Program-made: the position numbers and the translations under genes | Notes under the pieces: model-generated | Database searches by the model: none | Seen by the model: the letters and a program-made list of their open reading frames with translations, nothing else | What the model was told of the DNA's origin: nothing | In this document: positions 30,888 through 39,186 of the stretch, in pieces | How the letters are laid out: each line of letters opens with the position of its first letter | How positions within the stretch are numbered: the first letter of the stretch is position 1 | From: Polynucleobacter paludilacus | GTDB taxonomy: Bacteria > Pseudomonadota > Gammaproteobacteria > Burkholderiales > Burkholderiaceae | Reading direction: 5' to 3' | Assembly: GCF_018687595.1 (NCBI RefSeq) | Contig: NZ_CP061298.1 | Coordinates: forward strand, 868,001 to 932,000 | DNA: 64,000 nucleotides

Positions 30888-31709
30888 ATGAACATGAACA
30901 CCCTTAAAGAGCAACAAGCCTTGAGTAATGATGATCTGGTTCTCTATGGAGAGCATTTTTCCAGTCGCCTATTGCTAGGAACATCGCGCTACCCTTCCCC
31001 ACAGATTTTAGAGGAAGCTGTTGTCGCCTCAAAACCAGCGATGATTACTGTCAGTTTGCGTCGCCAAGGCGCTACAGGCCAAAGTGAAAATGCTTTTTGG
31101 GATCTTCTGAAAAAAATGGCAGTCCCGGTTTTACCAAACACCGCTGGCTGCCATAGCCCTCAAGAGGTCATCACGACAGCGCAAATGGCCAGAGAAGTGT
31201 TTGAAACGAACTGGATTAAGCTCGAGTTGATTGGTGATGATTACACCTTGCAACCCGATACCCTGCGCTTAGTGGATACTGCTAAGACGCTCATCAATGA
31301 TGGATTCAAGGTATTGCCCTATTGCACTGAAGATCTCATTCTTTGCCAGCGACTCGTTGATGTTGGCTGCCAAGCTGTGATGCCTTGGGCCGCTCCAATT
31401 GGAACGGGTCAAGGTCCACTGAATCCGTTTGCCATGAAACTCCTGCGAGAGCGCCTGCAAGTGCCTCTATTAGTAGATGCTGGTCTTGGTCTGCCATCCC
31501 ATGCCTGCGCTGTAATGGAATGGGGATTTGATGGCGTTCTACTCAATACAGCCGTGGCACTGGCCGATCATCCCATCGCCATGGCTAAAGCATTTTCATT
31601 GGCGACTCAGGCTGGTCGCACTGCATATTTATCGGGAGCAATGCCTGCTCAAGAATCTGCTCAAGCTAGCACCCCATTAGTGGGTAAGCCCTTTTGGCAC
31701 CAATCCTAA
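30888..31709 (+). CDS. thiG: Thiazole synthase ThiG
   Basis: Forms the thiazole phosphate from deoxyxylulose 5-phosphate, dehydroglycine and ThiS thiocarboxylate. The TIM-barrel protein has SRLLLGTSRYPSP near the start, the Schiff-base Lys111 in NWIKLELIGD, and phosphate-binding VDAGLGLPSHA. Length is 273 residues, a little longer than E. coli ThiG because of an extended N-terminus (about 20 residues) and tail. Confidence 0.95.
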   Translation: MNMNTLKEQQALSNDDLVLYGEHFSSRLLLGTSRYPSPQILEEAVVASKPAMITVSLRRQGATGQSENAFWDLLKKMAVPVLPNTAGCHSPQEVITTAQMAREVFETNWIKLELIGDDYTLQPDTLRLVDTAKTLINDGFKVLPYCTEDLILCQRLVDVGCQAVMPWAAPIGTGQGPLNPFAMKLLRERLQVPLLVDAGLGLPSHACAVMEWGFDGVLLNTAVALADHPIAMAKAFSLATQAGRTAYLSGAMPAQESAQASTPLVGKPFWHQS

Positions 31710-31726
31710 GTATTTAATCGATTGAT

Positions 31727-32653
31727 ATGAGTTTAGTTCGCGACCTCGCCGATCAAATTGTGGCTGCACACCGAGCCGATGATGTGAGTCTTCCGTTGCC
31801 TATCTATAGCCTCAACTCACCTCCACCTCGAATTGACAATGAGCATGCTGTTGATCACTATGAACTCGCTGCTACTTTAGCTGCAGTTTCTATGGGATTT
31901 ATAGAGGCCGATGCCGCAGTCCTTGGTAAAGCTTGGTCAAGAATGGTTCAACATGATGGCAATTTTGATCCACTGCGATGGCCAAATCGCCCCGAATACT
32001 TTGATTTATTGCCCTGGACCCGCATCATGAATCCCAAGGCTTTTCCAGAGTGCCCTAAGCGCTTAGGACTCTACGGAGTGATGCCAGATGCTGACTGGGT
32101 TAATCGCATGGTCGAAGCAGAGCTACCAACTGTCCAACTCAGATTAAAGAGCAATGATGCGAAACACATTCGCTCTGAAATCAAAAGATCGATAGCGGCA
32201 GTTAAAGGTAGTAAGACTGTGCTCTTTATTAATGACTATTGGCAGGATGCTATTGAGTTAGGCGCCTACGGAGTGCATCTGGGTCAAGAAGACTTAGCGA
32301 CCGCTGATCTCGATGTTATTAGAAATGCTGGCCTCCGTTTAGGCTTAAGCACACATGGGTATGCTGAGATGGTTCATGCAGATCGCTTCTGTCCTAGCTA
32401 CATCGCTATGGGGGCAATCTTTCCAACGACACTCAAACGAATGCCTACGGCACCTCAAGGGCTTGGTCGCCTATATAAATACGCTCAATTAATGCAAGCT
32501 TATTCATTAGTAGCCATTGGTGGAATCGATGAGACCAGCATTCATGCCGTCGCTCAGAGCGGCGTTGGATCCGTAGCGGTGGTTAGAGCCATCACCGGAT
32601 CGAATGATCCGCAGACTGCAGTCAAGCGACTAAAGGAATTAATGCAGGCCTAG
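31727..32653 (+). CDS. thiE: Thiamine phosphate synthase ThiE with N-terminal extension
   Basis: Couples hydroxymethylpyrimidine diphosphate with thiazole phosphate. The ThiE barrel occupies about residues 110-305: RLGLYGVMPD, TVLFINDYWQDAIELGAYGV, HLGQEDL, and the phosphate loop near GGIDETS. The total length of 308 exceeds the usual 200-220, because about 105 residues precede the barrel. That part is Trp- and Pro-rich (FDPLRWPNRPEYFDLLPWTR) and I do not recognise it. Last gene of the riboswitch operon, followed after 13 bases by convergent thiD. Confidence 0.9.
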   Translation: MSLVRDLADQIVAAHRADDVSLPLPIYSLNSPPPRIDNEHAVDHYELAATLAAVSMGFIEADAAVLGKAWSRMVQHDGNFDPLRWPNRPEYFDLLPWTRIMNPKAFPECPKRLGLYGVMPDADWVNRMVEAELPTVQLRLKSNDAKHIRSEIKRSIAAVKGSKTVLFINDYWQDAIELGAYGVHLGQEDLATADLDVIRNAGLRLGLSTHGYAEMVHADRFCPSYIAMGAIFPTTLKRMPTAPQGLGRLYKYAQLMQAYSLVAIGGIDETSIHAVAQSGVGSVAVVRAITGSNDPQTAVKRLKELMQA

Positions 32654-32666
32654 CAGCATTGAGGAT

Positions 32667-33545
32667 CTATCGATCTTCTTGAGGCAATGATGTTGGGTAA
32701 AACTCAAACATTGGCCACAGTGGTCCCGGCCCCTCCCCGATCGACAGGTAACGCCCAGCCTCAAGCCCCGCTTCCACATAGGCAATAGCCTTTGCTACCG
32801 CATGAGCTAAATCATGCCCATCAGCAAGATAAGTTGCAATGGCTGCTGAAAGAGAGCAACCAGTGCCATGCGTATTTTCTGTATCAATACGACGGTGCTT
32901 AAACTCTTTTGATTGAATAATTTCTAGGCAGTCTTCAATGCTTCGCCACATCAAATAATCGGTAAGCTCAGCATGCTTTGCATCTAAATGGCCGCCCTTA
33001 ATCAACACTGCCTGAGGACCCAAGGCTAATAGTTCTTCTGCGGCAGATCTAAAGTCATCGACTTGATCAATATCGCGACCCAGCAGCAAAGAGGCCTCTT
33101 CTAAATTAGGCGTTACCAAACTAGCCATCGGAAATAATTCACTGATCATCGCCTGCGCTGTGTCATCGCCACCCAAGCTCGCCCCAGATGTTGCTCGTAA
33201 CACAGGATCCAGAATGATTCTGGTAACACCATGTTTTCGCAAGGATTTGGCTACCAGCTGCACGATTTCTGGACTGGCCAACATGCCAATTTTGACTGAA
33301 TCAGCTCCGATATCACTGAGGACTGCGTCAATTTGAGCCTCAATAATCTGTAAATCAATATCCTGAATCGCAGTTACGCCCAATGTATTTTGGGCAGTGA
33401 TTGCCGTAATCACTGACAAACCATAAGCACCCAACGAGCTAATCACCTTGAGGTCTGCCTGGATCCCAGCACCCCCGCCGCTGTCGGAGCCAGCAATGGA
33501 CAGGACTTTGGGGATCTGGGCGGAAGTCGGAAGCAGTGTCTTCAT
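32667..33545 (-). CDS. thiD: Hydroxymethylpyrimidine/phosphomethylpyrimidine kinase ThiD
   Basis: Phosphorylates hydroxymethylpyrimidine and its phosphate to the diphosphate used by ThiE. Ribokinase-like fold: N-terminal VLSIAGSDSGGGAGIQADLK, anion-hole/catalytic block TENTHGTGCSLSAAIATYLA. Length 292 is normal, with a short Pro-rich tail. It is on the opposite strand from the thiamine operon and shares a 21-base gap with tRNA-Asn, whose extended -10 box lies right beside the thiD start, so its own promoter must overlap the tRNA gene. Confidence 0.94.
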   Translation of the reverse strand: MKTLLPTSAQIPKVLSIAGSDSGGGAGIQADLKVISSLGAYGLSVITAITAQNTLGVTAIQDIDLQIIEAQIDAVLSDIGADSVKIGMLASPEIVQLVAKSLRKHGVTRIILDPVLRATSGASLGGDDTAQAMISELFPMASLVTPNLEEASLLLGRDIDQVDDFRSAAEELLALGPQAVLIKGGHLDAKHAELTDYLMWRSIEDCLEIIQSKEFKHRRIDTENTHGTGCSLSAAIATYLADGHDLAHAVAKAIAYVEAGLEAGRYLSIGEGPGPLWPMFEFYPTSLPQEDR

Positions 33546-33547
33546 AT

Positions 33548-33556
33548 TGCTATAAT
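33548..33556 (+). promoter_or_regulatory. Extended -10 promoter element of tRNA-Asn
   Basis: TGCTATAAT is a perfect extended -10 (TGnTATAAT), ending 10 bases before the tRNA. No good -35 is seen about 17 bases upstream, where the thiD coding start lies, which fits an extended -10 promoter. Confidence 0.65.
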
Positions 33557-33566
33557 ATTCGCTTAT

Positions 33567-33641
33567 TCCTCGATAGCTCAGCGGTAGAGCAGCAGACTGT
33601 TAATCTGTTGGTCCGTGGTTCGATCCCACGTCGAGGAGCCA
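33567..33641 (+). tRNA. tRNA-Asn (anticodon GTT)
   Basis: A 75-base cloverleaf: acceptor TCCTCGA / TCGAGGA fully paired, D-arm GCTC-GAGC, anticodon arm CAGA-CTGTTAA-TCTG with anticodon GTT, T-arm CGTGG-TTCGATC-CCACG, discriminator G and encoded CCA. It is followed 11 bases later by a strong intrinsic terminator, so it is a monocistronic tRNA unit. Confidence 0.97.
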
Positions 33642-33652
33642 AATTCTTGTAG

Positions 33653-33677
33653 AAAAGCCACCCTTGGGTGGCTTTTT
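33653..33677 (+). terminator. Intrinsic terminator of tRNA-Asn
   Basis: Stem AAAAGCCACCC / GGGTGGCTTTT with a two-base TT centre, followed by further T residues (TTTTTCTTTT). The A-run on the left could also make it work for the minus-strand lipoprotein gene ending at 33699 only if transcription runs through, so it may be bidirectional. Confidence 0.85.
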
Positions 33678-33698
33678 CTTTTGGCACATTATTTAGAG

Positions 33699-34184
33699 CT
33701 ATTTTTGAACGACAGGTTGGGTCAGCTGACCAGTCGGCTGTGTAGTGTTTGATGGAGGATTGGTTTGGGGTGTAGAGGGATTACTTGCGCCTGGGGTTAA
33801 GTTGGTTACCTGATCAACGCAGTCATTGCTGTCATAAGTTACTTCGTAGACCATTAAATTGCCATCGGCAAGCGATTCAACTGGAGTAGTCACAGCCTCA
33901 CTGATGCCTAAAGTAAAGACATCCGCTGTTCCTTCGGCCAGGGCTCGCGCAGTTTTAGCACCTTCAGTGTAGCCTTGCGTGAATCTATAGATTTCATACT
34001 TCTTGCCATCTTTAACGCCACTAGTCACAGGTACGCCAAATTCTGCAATCAAGGCATCTCGTGGTGTACCGACTTTAAAAAGAGAGATATCTTTTTTGGA
34101 TGGCTGATGCGCAGCCATATAAACAGAGCAACCGCCCAATAAAAATAACAAAGAGACGATGACGCCGATTTTTATAAATTTCAT
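33699..34184 (-). CDS. Predicted lipoprotein with BamE/OmlA-like domain
   Basis: A 161-residue protein with signal MKFIKIGVIVSLLFL and lipobox LGGC. The middle part (KVGTPRDALIAEFGVPVTSG, then DGKKYEIYRFTQGY) has the pattern of SmpA/OmlA/BamE-like domains, and the last 35 residues are Pro/Thr/Gln-rich and probably disordered. A region EGAKTARALAEGTADVFTLG looks helical and may contact membrane. AAGG lies seven bases before the ATG. Function is unknown; it is downstream of the TAXI protein gene by 42 bases, likely one transcript. Confidence 0.7.
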   Translation of the reverse strand: MKFIKIGVIVSLLFLLGGCSVYMAAHQPSKKDISLFKVGTPRDALIAEFGVPVTSGVKDGKKYEIYRFTQGYTEGAKTARALAEGTADVFTLGISEAVTTPVESLADGNLMVYEVTYDSNDCVDQVTNLTPGASNPSTPQTNPPSNTTQPTGQLTQPVVQK

Positions 34185-34226
34185 TCAATACCTTATGTTT
34201 AAAATTGAAGGCTAGATACTGATGAA

Positions 34227-35507
34227 CTAGCTAATTCCATGACGCTTCATGACTTGGGCAACATGCTCCCTGAGGTCATAAAGAAGATTGGTATACGAAC
34301 TAGGAATCTTTTCTTGTTTAATCAAAGCATCAATCTCAGTGCGTAAGCTTTCCAGCTCTTGCTGTGTTATCTCTCGATTTCCGCCCTGATCAAATCGTTT
34401 CTCAATTTTGACCAACATCAAATAGAAACGATTCACCCTGCGGGTATAGAACCACTGGGTTAATGCTGGGTAAGCTTGTGAAAATGGATAAATAATAGCC
34501 AAGAGTGGGACGAGTACCAATAGTAACTTTCCAACAAAGCTAGCCGCCCAGTAAGGCAAATGCTTTTGTAAAAAAGGTTTTCCACCCCGGGAATAATAAT
34601 TTTGCGCATCGGAACTTAATGGAAAATCAATATCACGATCGGCAGGAAACTCATTCTCTGCATGTAAAAAACTGGGTGGCTGGTGAATGTCATCCATGAT
34701 GCCCATCATGAGATAAATCAATGCCGAATGAGTCTCTTTTTGGGCAACCACGGTAAAAGTGGATGCCAGCAAGTTCATATTATTGGCTGGCTTATTGTTA
34801 ATGAGATCAATTGTCCCCATCGGTAATGTAAGAACATGAAATTCCCGCAAATTGCGTGAGATGCCCTCTGCATCAGGCCAATTCAGGACACTGACATTTG
34901 GAGAGTTAAATAACTTTTTGATCAGGGGATCTTCAGCTGGAGCCGAAGTAAATAAGGCGTCAATCTCATTAGCCTCAAGCGCCTTCAAAGCATCCTGGCG
35001 ACCAAGATCAAAAAACTGGCTGTTTTGTGCCGTGATCCCAACCGCATTCAGGATGTGGGTAGCATTGTTATGAACCCCCTGAGTTACAAAGCCTAGCGCA
35101 ATTCTCTTACCCTTCAGGTCATTAATATCCCGAACTGTTCCGAGCTTAGATTGATAGAATATCCAGATCGGCGCATAAACAATACTGCCCAGTGATTCAA
35201 GATTCGGATAGTCCGCACTATTAGCAGCACCGCCTTCAATAAAACCAAATTCAATGTTTTTAGTATCGTGATTAACTAATGCGATATTTTCAAGGGTGCC
35301 ATTCGTTTCAATCACATTGACCTTAACCCCAGCCTTTTCAAACTCTTGGGCATATTTTTGGGCAGTTTCATAGAGATAGGTTCCCTTTGGGCCTGCAGCA
35401 ATATCGACAGTATTTGGCGGCAATAGGAATAGCTCAACTATTGCGACAGCAATCGCAATCAGAATAGCTAAGGCAGCTACGTAGAGGGCTACTTGTTTTT
35501 TAGTCAT
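34227..35507 (-). CDS. Membrane-anchored TAXI-family solute-binding protein
   Basis: A 426-residue protein. A transmembrane helix at about 7-28 replaces a cleavable signal, then a TAXI solute-binding fold (VDIAAGPKGTYLYETAQKYA, FGFIEGGAANSADY, LKGKRIALGFVTQGVHNNA) to about residue 320, a second helix (KLLLVLVPLLAIIYPFSQ), and a cytoplasmic coiled-coil tail of about 75 residues. TAXI proteins usually feed TRAP permeases, but none is nearby. Two anchors and a cytoplasmic tail suggest a sensor or regulator instead of a free binding protein. Divergent from a membrane protein gene. Confidence 0.8.
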   Translation of the reverse strand: MTKKQVALYVAALAILIAIAVAIVELFLLPPNTVDIAAGPKGTYLYETAQKYAQEFEKAGVKVNVIETNGTLENIALVNHDTKNIEFGFIEGGAANSADYPNLESLGSIVYAPIWIFYQSKLGTVRDINDLKGKRIALGFVTQGVHNNATHILNAVGITAQNSQFFDLGRQDALKALEANEIDALFTSAPAEDPLIKKLFNSPNVSVLNWPDAEGISRNLREFHVLTLPMGTIDLINNKPANNMNLLASTFTVVAQKETHSALIYLMMGIMDDIHQPPSFLHAENEFPADRDIDFPLSSDAQNYYSRGGKPFLQKHLPYWAASFVGKLLLVLVPLLAIIYPFSQAYPALTQWFYTRRVNRFYLMLVKIEKRFDQGGNREITQQELESLRTEIDALIKQEKIPSSYTNLLYDLREHVAQVMKRHGIS

Positions 35508-35552
35508 AATGTCTTATTAAAGCATATGCACTAGGTGGAGAATATTACAAAT

Positions 35553-36095
35553 ATGAACAATCTAAATACCCAGAACCCTATTGTTCATACAGACTCCTTC
35601 AAAGATAAGCTAGAGAGTGAGTTCAAAAAAGGGATCTCCCTATCTCTTTACTTTGGCATCTGGTTCTGTGCATTGGCTTTTTTGGGGGCCACAACCCTAA
35701 GAGAATGGCCTATTCCATGGCGGATGTTTGGTTTTGCCCTCATTAAAGCGGGCTTATGCGCCAAATTTATGCTGATTGGTGAGGCCGCTTTCCCACTAAA
35801 CCCTAATCGTCGGCTGGGGATTGTCCCCTCGCTTTTGGCCCAATCTATTATTTATCTTGCCATTGTTTTGTTACTGAATTATCTCGAATATGGTGTCGAT
35901 GGAGTCATTCATGGCAGAGACTTTGTGAGCTCTCTGGCGAGCTTTGGCAATGGTGACCCCTTGCATATCGTGGCTCTTTTAATTGTTTACTGGTTAATTG
36001 TTTGGCCCTATCTTTTATTTACAGGGATGAGTATTGTTTTAGGAAATACCCATACGATTGCCATCCTGTTTGGACCACCCAAGAGTCCTAATTAA
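35553..36095 (+). CDS. Hypothetical four-helix inner membrane protein
   Basis: About 180 residues with four predicted helices: LSLYFGIWFCALAFLGATTL, MFGFALIKAGLCAKFMLIG, LLAQSIIYLAIVLLLNYL and IVALLIVYWLIVWPYLLFTG. I do not recognise the family. The ATG at 35553 has GGTGGAG about 12 bases upstream; a GTG at 35535 would add six residues. It is divergent from the TAXI gene (45-base gap) and its stop overlaps the fadD stop on the other strand by four bases. Association with the TAXI protein is a guess from position. Confidence 0.65.
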   Translation: MNNLNTQNPIVHTDSFKDKLESEFKKGISLSLYFGIWFCALAFLGATTLREWPIPWRMFGFALIKAGLCAKFMLIGEAAFPLNPNRRLGIVPSLLAQSIIYLAIVLLLNYLEYGVDGVIHGRDFVSSLASFGNGDPLHIVALLIVYWLIVWPYLLFTGMSIVLGNTHTIAILFGPPKSPN

Positions 36096-37792
36096 GCATG
36101 ACGATCTTGATTTGAGGGATCCTCTAACTTTCTCACTTCACGACGTAAGATTTTGCCCACGTTAGATTTGGGTAACTCATTTACAAACACAATCTTTCTA
36201 GGGCGCTTATAGCTGGTCATCTGTTCTTTGCAATACTGCAAAACATCTGCACTAGTAAGCTCATGCTTGTCTTTCACAATATAGGCCTTGACAATCTCTC
36301 CGAGCTTACGATGCTCCACTCCAACCACAGCACATTCATGAATGCCGGGCATCAAGGCCAGCACTTCTTCAACCTCATTCGGAAAAACCTTGAAGCCACC
36401 AACCACAATCATGTCTTTAATGCGATCAACAATCGTGATGTAGCCATCACTATCCATAAAGCCAATATCTCCTGACTTAAAGTAACCATCAGAGGTAAAT
36501 GCTTTTATGTTCTCATCAGGCTGATTCCAATATCCCGCCATGACTTGAGGGCCCCTAATGCAAATCTCTCCTACTTCACCAAATGGAACTCTTTCACCGT
36601 CCTCCCCAAGGATAATTACGTCCGTGCTCGGTAGCGGTAAACCAATATTTCCTGTAAATTGCTTAATCAATGGCGTATTGACACAGACCACTGGAGAGGT
36701 TTCAGATAGTCCATAGCCTTGCGCAATCGGATTGCCTGTAATTGCCTGCCAATGATCCGCCGTTTTCTTTTGCATTGCCATTCCACCGCCAATCGTGACC
36801 AGTAGGTTGGACAAATTGAGTTTTTTAAATTCAGGGCGATGTACCAGTGCATGAAAAAGTGTATTGACGCCTGGGAAGATATTCACATCCGGATGCTTAT
36901 CTAGCAATTTGATGAGCCCTGTGATGTCCCTAGGGTTAGAAACCAAGAGTAGTAAGCCACCCTTGCGTAAGCCCAATAAGGCACAGGCAGTGAGGGCAAA
37001 GATATGGGTTAAGGGTAAAGCACATAAAAATACGAGTTGTTTTGCTTGCTTGCCATGAAGTGCGGGCTCAATCCAAGCTTCAGTTTGCAAAACATTTGCA
37101 AGGATATTTCGGTGCAATAAAGTAGCGCCCTTGGATATGCCGGTAGTTCCGCCAGTGTACTGAAGGAAGGCAATCGAGTTAGGATCGATCGGCAATTGTT
37201 GAAAGGGATTTTGCTTACCGAGATGAAGGGCATCAATAAAGCGACTATGAGGAAAGCTCCACACAGGTACGATCTTTTTAATATAACGGGCAACAAAGTT
37301 GACCAGAATGCCTTTGGGGCCCAATAAATTTCCAAGACTACTCACAACGACTTGCTTCAAGGGGGTTTGCTCCACTATTTGCTGATAGATATGGGCAAAG
37401 TTTTCGGAGAGAACGAGAACGGATGCTTGGCTATCTTTTAATTGATGCTCAAGTTCTCTTGGTGTGTAGAGGGGGTTAACATTGACTACAACACAGCCTG
37501 CGCGCAATGTACCCAACATCGCAATCAGATATTGCGGCACATTGGGAAACATAATGGCCACCCTTGAGCCAGCTGGCAGATTAAGAGTTTGCAAATAAGA
37601 GGCGAATTGCGTGGATAGCTGATCTAGAGTTCGATAGCTAAATTTTTGGCCCATGGATTCCATGGCAGTCCGCTCTGGATATTGCAAAAAGGATTTGTCC
37701 AGCAAATCAACAACGGAAGTATGCTCTGGAAGACTGATCTCGGCAGGAACCCCTGCTGGATACTGTGCCAGCCACGGTTGAGCCGTATTCAT
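36092..37792 (-). CDS. fadD: Long-chain fatty acid-CoA ligase
   Basis: Adenylate-forming enzyme that activates fatty acids to acyl-CoA. The AMP-binding P-loop is QYTGGTTGISKGA, followed by GYGLSETSPVV and, near the C-terminus, SGDIGFMDSDGYITIVDR and the lysine motif PKSNVGKILRRE. The 566-residue length fits FadD. I start at ATG 37792, with AGGA about seven bases upstream; an upstream TTG at 37798 is less likely. It follows a YqjK-like gene by nine bases. Confidence 0.92.
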   Translation of the reverse strand: MNTAQPWLAQYPAGVPAEISLPEHTSVVDLLDKSFLQYPERTAMESMGQKFSYRTLDQLSTQFASYLQTLNLPAGSRVAIMFPNVPQYLIAMLGTLRAGCVVVNVNPLYTPRELEHQLKDSQASVLVLSENFAHIYQQIVEQTPLKQVVVSSLGNLLGPKGILVNFVARYIKKIVPVWSFPHSRFIDALHLGKQNPFQQLPIDPNSIAFLQYTGGTTGISKGATLLHRNILANVLQTEAWIEPALHGKQAKQLVFLCALPLTHIFALTACALLGLRKGGLLLLVSNPRDITGLIKLLDKHPDVNIFPGVNTLFHALVHRPEFKKLNLSNLLVTIGGGMAMQKKTADHWQAITGNPIAQGYGLSETSPVVCVNTPLIKQFTGNIGLPLPSTDVIILGEDGERVPFGEVGEICIRGPQVMAGYWNQPDENIKAFTSDGYFKSGDIGFMDSDGYITIVDRIKDMIVVGGFKVFPNEVEEVLALMPGIHECAVVGVEHRKLGEIVKAYIVKDKHELTSADVLQYCKEQMTSYKRPRKIVFVNELPKSNVGKILRREVRKLEDPSNQDRHA

Positions 37793-37801
37793 ATCCAAAT
37801 C

Positions 37802-38083
37802 CTAGAAAAGCGTCTTGGCCGTTTTGAATAATTTCATTGCGCCCCAGCCAAGAGCCAAAACTTTACTAGCCAATTTAGGCTTAAAGTGAGCCAAAACGGC
37901 AAACGCGCTAGTCCACAAAATGGGACTGCTCTTGATAAACTGCACAGCCTCAAGGCCTTTATCAGCCAAAGAAAACGGTTTCTTGAGGACTGTGAAATGC
38001 GAGCTGATTTGCTGACGCTCTTTAGCAGCCTGAGCTTGAAGGACGTGCTGACGAGCTAAAAGAGTTTCAAGTGATCGACTCAT
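37802..38083 (-). CDS. YqjK-like protein
   Basis: A 93-residue protein: a basic amphipathic N-terminal helix (RSLETLLARQHVLQAQAAKE) and a mildly hydrophobic middle (SSPILWTSAFAVLAHFKP), then a short basic-hydrophobic tail. Similar size and layout to E. coli YqjK, whose gene follows yqjD and yqjE as here. No enzymatic motif. It ends nine bases before fadD, so it may be co-transcribed with it. Confidence 0.7.
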   Translation of the reverse strand: MSRSLETLLARQHVLQAQAAKERQQISSHFTVLKKPFSLADKGLEAVQFIKSSPILWTSAFAVLAHFKPKLASKVLALGWGAMKLFKTAKTLF

Positions 38084-38098
38084 CTGGGATTAGCCTGA

Positions 38099-38470
38099 TT
38101 AATGATGATTGAGAGCTGAGCGATCTTTTTCTAGCTCAGTGATCGACGCAGCAAATAATCCCGGCATCGTTTTGATGGCGCGCATAATCATCAATCCGAA
38201 CACTAGACCAGCCAGCAAAAATCCACCGGTTAAGATGGCTAAGGCAGCCATTCGGTTGGTCTCGGAGCTATAAACCACAATCCAGAGTGCCAGCATGACC
38301 AGGCCAAAGAACAAGCAAAATAAGCAAAACAGAATTAATACGAGCAGCTTAATGAACTGAGCCCGAGCAACAGACACATCACTGGAAAGTAATTCAAGAC
38401 GAGTTTGGGCAATCGAAGTTGCGGTAGATAGCAAGCTCTTCAGAGAGCTTAATAGATGCTCTGTTGCCAT
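38099..38470 (-). CDS. YqjE-like inner membrane protein (phage holin family fold)
   Basis: A 123-residue protein with two long transmembrane helices (FIKLLVLILFCLFCLFFGLV and AALAILTGGFLLAGLVFGLM) after an amphipathic N-terminus (LKSLLSTATSIAQTRLELLS). This matches the Actinobacteria/proteobacteria holin-like YqjE family. No phage genes are near; the name is structural. In E. coli YqjD binds ribosomes at the membrane in stationary phase and YqjE is its neighbour. Start seven bases after yqjD-like stop. Confidence 0.8.
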   Translation of the reverse strand: MATEHLLSSLKSLLSTATSIAQTRLELLSSDVSVARAQFIKLLVLILFCLFCLFFGLVMLALWIVVYSSETNRMAALAILTGGFLLAGLVFGLMIMRAIKTMPGLFAASITELEKDRSALNHH

Positions 38471-38476
38471 CGGCTT

Positions 38477-38803
38477 TTAACGGCGACTGATTAAGAGGCC
38501 AATCAATAAACCTGCACCCGCCGCGATACCAACGGCTTGCCAAGGTTTCTCATGGACGAATACATCAGCTTCCTGAGCAGCTTCTTTTGCTTTTTCAGTA
38601 ATGACGCCCTGAGCCTCAGATAAGCTTTCTTTAGCCGCGCTCAGAGTGTGTTCAGCCTTGGCTCGGACAGAGTGCATTGCTTCACCGCCGTGCTCTGCAC
38701 TTGCCTTAATTAAAGCCTCAGCGTCAGAAATTAAGGCCTTGAAATCATCTACTAACTTGTGGGAGGCATGCTCAGTAGATATCGAGGATTTGTGGCTTGT
38801 CAT
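38477..38803 (-). CDS. DUF883 (YqjD/ElaB family) membrane-anchored protein
   Basis: A 108-residue protein: long charged helical N-terminal region (DDFKALISDAEALIKASAEH, Ala/Glu-rich) and a C-terminal glycine-rich helix VGIAAGAGLLIGLLISRR that anchors it in the inner membrane. E. coli paralogs YqjD, ElaB and YgaM are stationary-phase proteins, and YqjD associates with 70S and 100S ribosomes. First gene of the yqjD-yqjE-yqjK-like trio. Confidence 0.88.
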   Translation of the reverse strand: MTSHKSSISTEHASHKLVDDFKALISDAEALIKASAEHGGEAMHSVRAKAEHTLSAAKESLSEAQGVITEKAKEAAQEADVFVHEKPWQAVGIAAGAGLLIGLLISRR

Positions 38804-38846
38804 GGTTATTCCAATTAATGGTTATTGACTATTCTAAGCAATTCTT

Positions 38847-38868
38847 GTGGCATCACCTATCATGCCAC
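38847..38868. repeat. Inverted repeat between the secreted-protein gene and the yqjD-like gene
   Basis: GTGGCAT and ATGCCAC form a perfect 7-bp inverted repeat with an 8-base centre. On the minus strand it lacks a T-run, so it is a poor terminator; it lies about 45 bases upstream of the yqjD-like start and could be an operator. Confidence 0.3.
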
Positions 38869-38888
38869 CTTTTGCCTACCCAGTCCTC

Positions 38889-39185
38889 TTAAGAACAGTA
38901 TTTTTGCTCTAAGGTACTGATATCTCTTGATTGGTCATCCACCATGCGATTCATGGCTTTTTGCGCTCTTTCACGATTTTCTGGTGCTTGGAGATTGGTT
39001 TTGATTAATCCACCTACATCTTTGCGAATTGAAGTGTTGCCATATTGAAGACCTTTCAGCATGGCCACAGTTTCTGCCGAGAGCTTGCATTGTTGAGTGA
39101 CTAATTCAGATGAATCTGGTGAGGAATTTGCAAATGCAAACGCAAATATTGAGATGGACAGGATACCGATGATCGTCTTTTTCAT
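38889..39185 (-). CDS. Small secreted protein of unknown function
   Basis: A 98-residue protein with signal peptide MKKTIIGILSISIFAFAFAN. The mature part is about 78 residues, charged and helical, with two cysteines (QQCKLS and the last-but-one residue in EQKYCS) that may form a disulfide in the periplasm. I do not recognise it. The ATG comes one base after the stop of a 59-residue HTH gene (TAAAATG), so the two are translationally coupled. Confidence 0.6.
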   Translation of the reverse strand: MKKTIIGILSISIFAFAFANSSPDSSELVTQQCKLSAETVAMLKGLQYGNTSIRKDVGGLIKTNLQAPENRERAQKAMNRMVDDQSRDISTLEQKYCS

Positions 39186-39186
39186 T

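Noticed and set aside
38099-38470. Prophage signal because of a 'phage holin family' membrane protein
   Set aside because: The YqjD-YqjE-YqjK arrangement is chromosomal and no phage, integrase or lysis genes are near.
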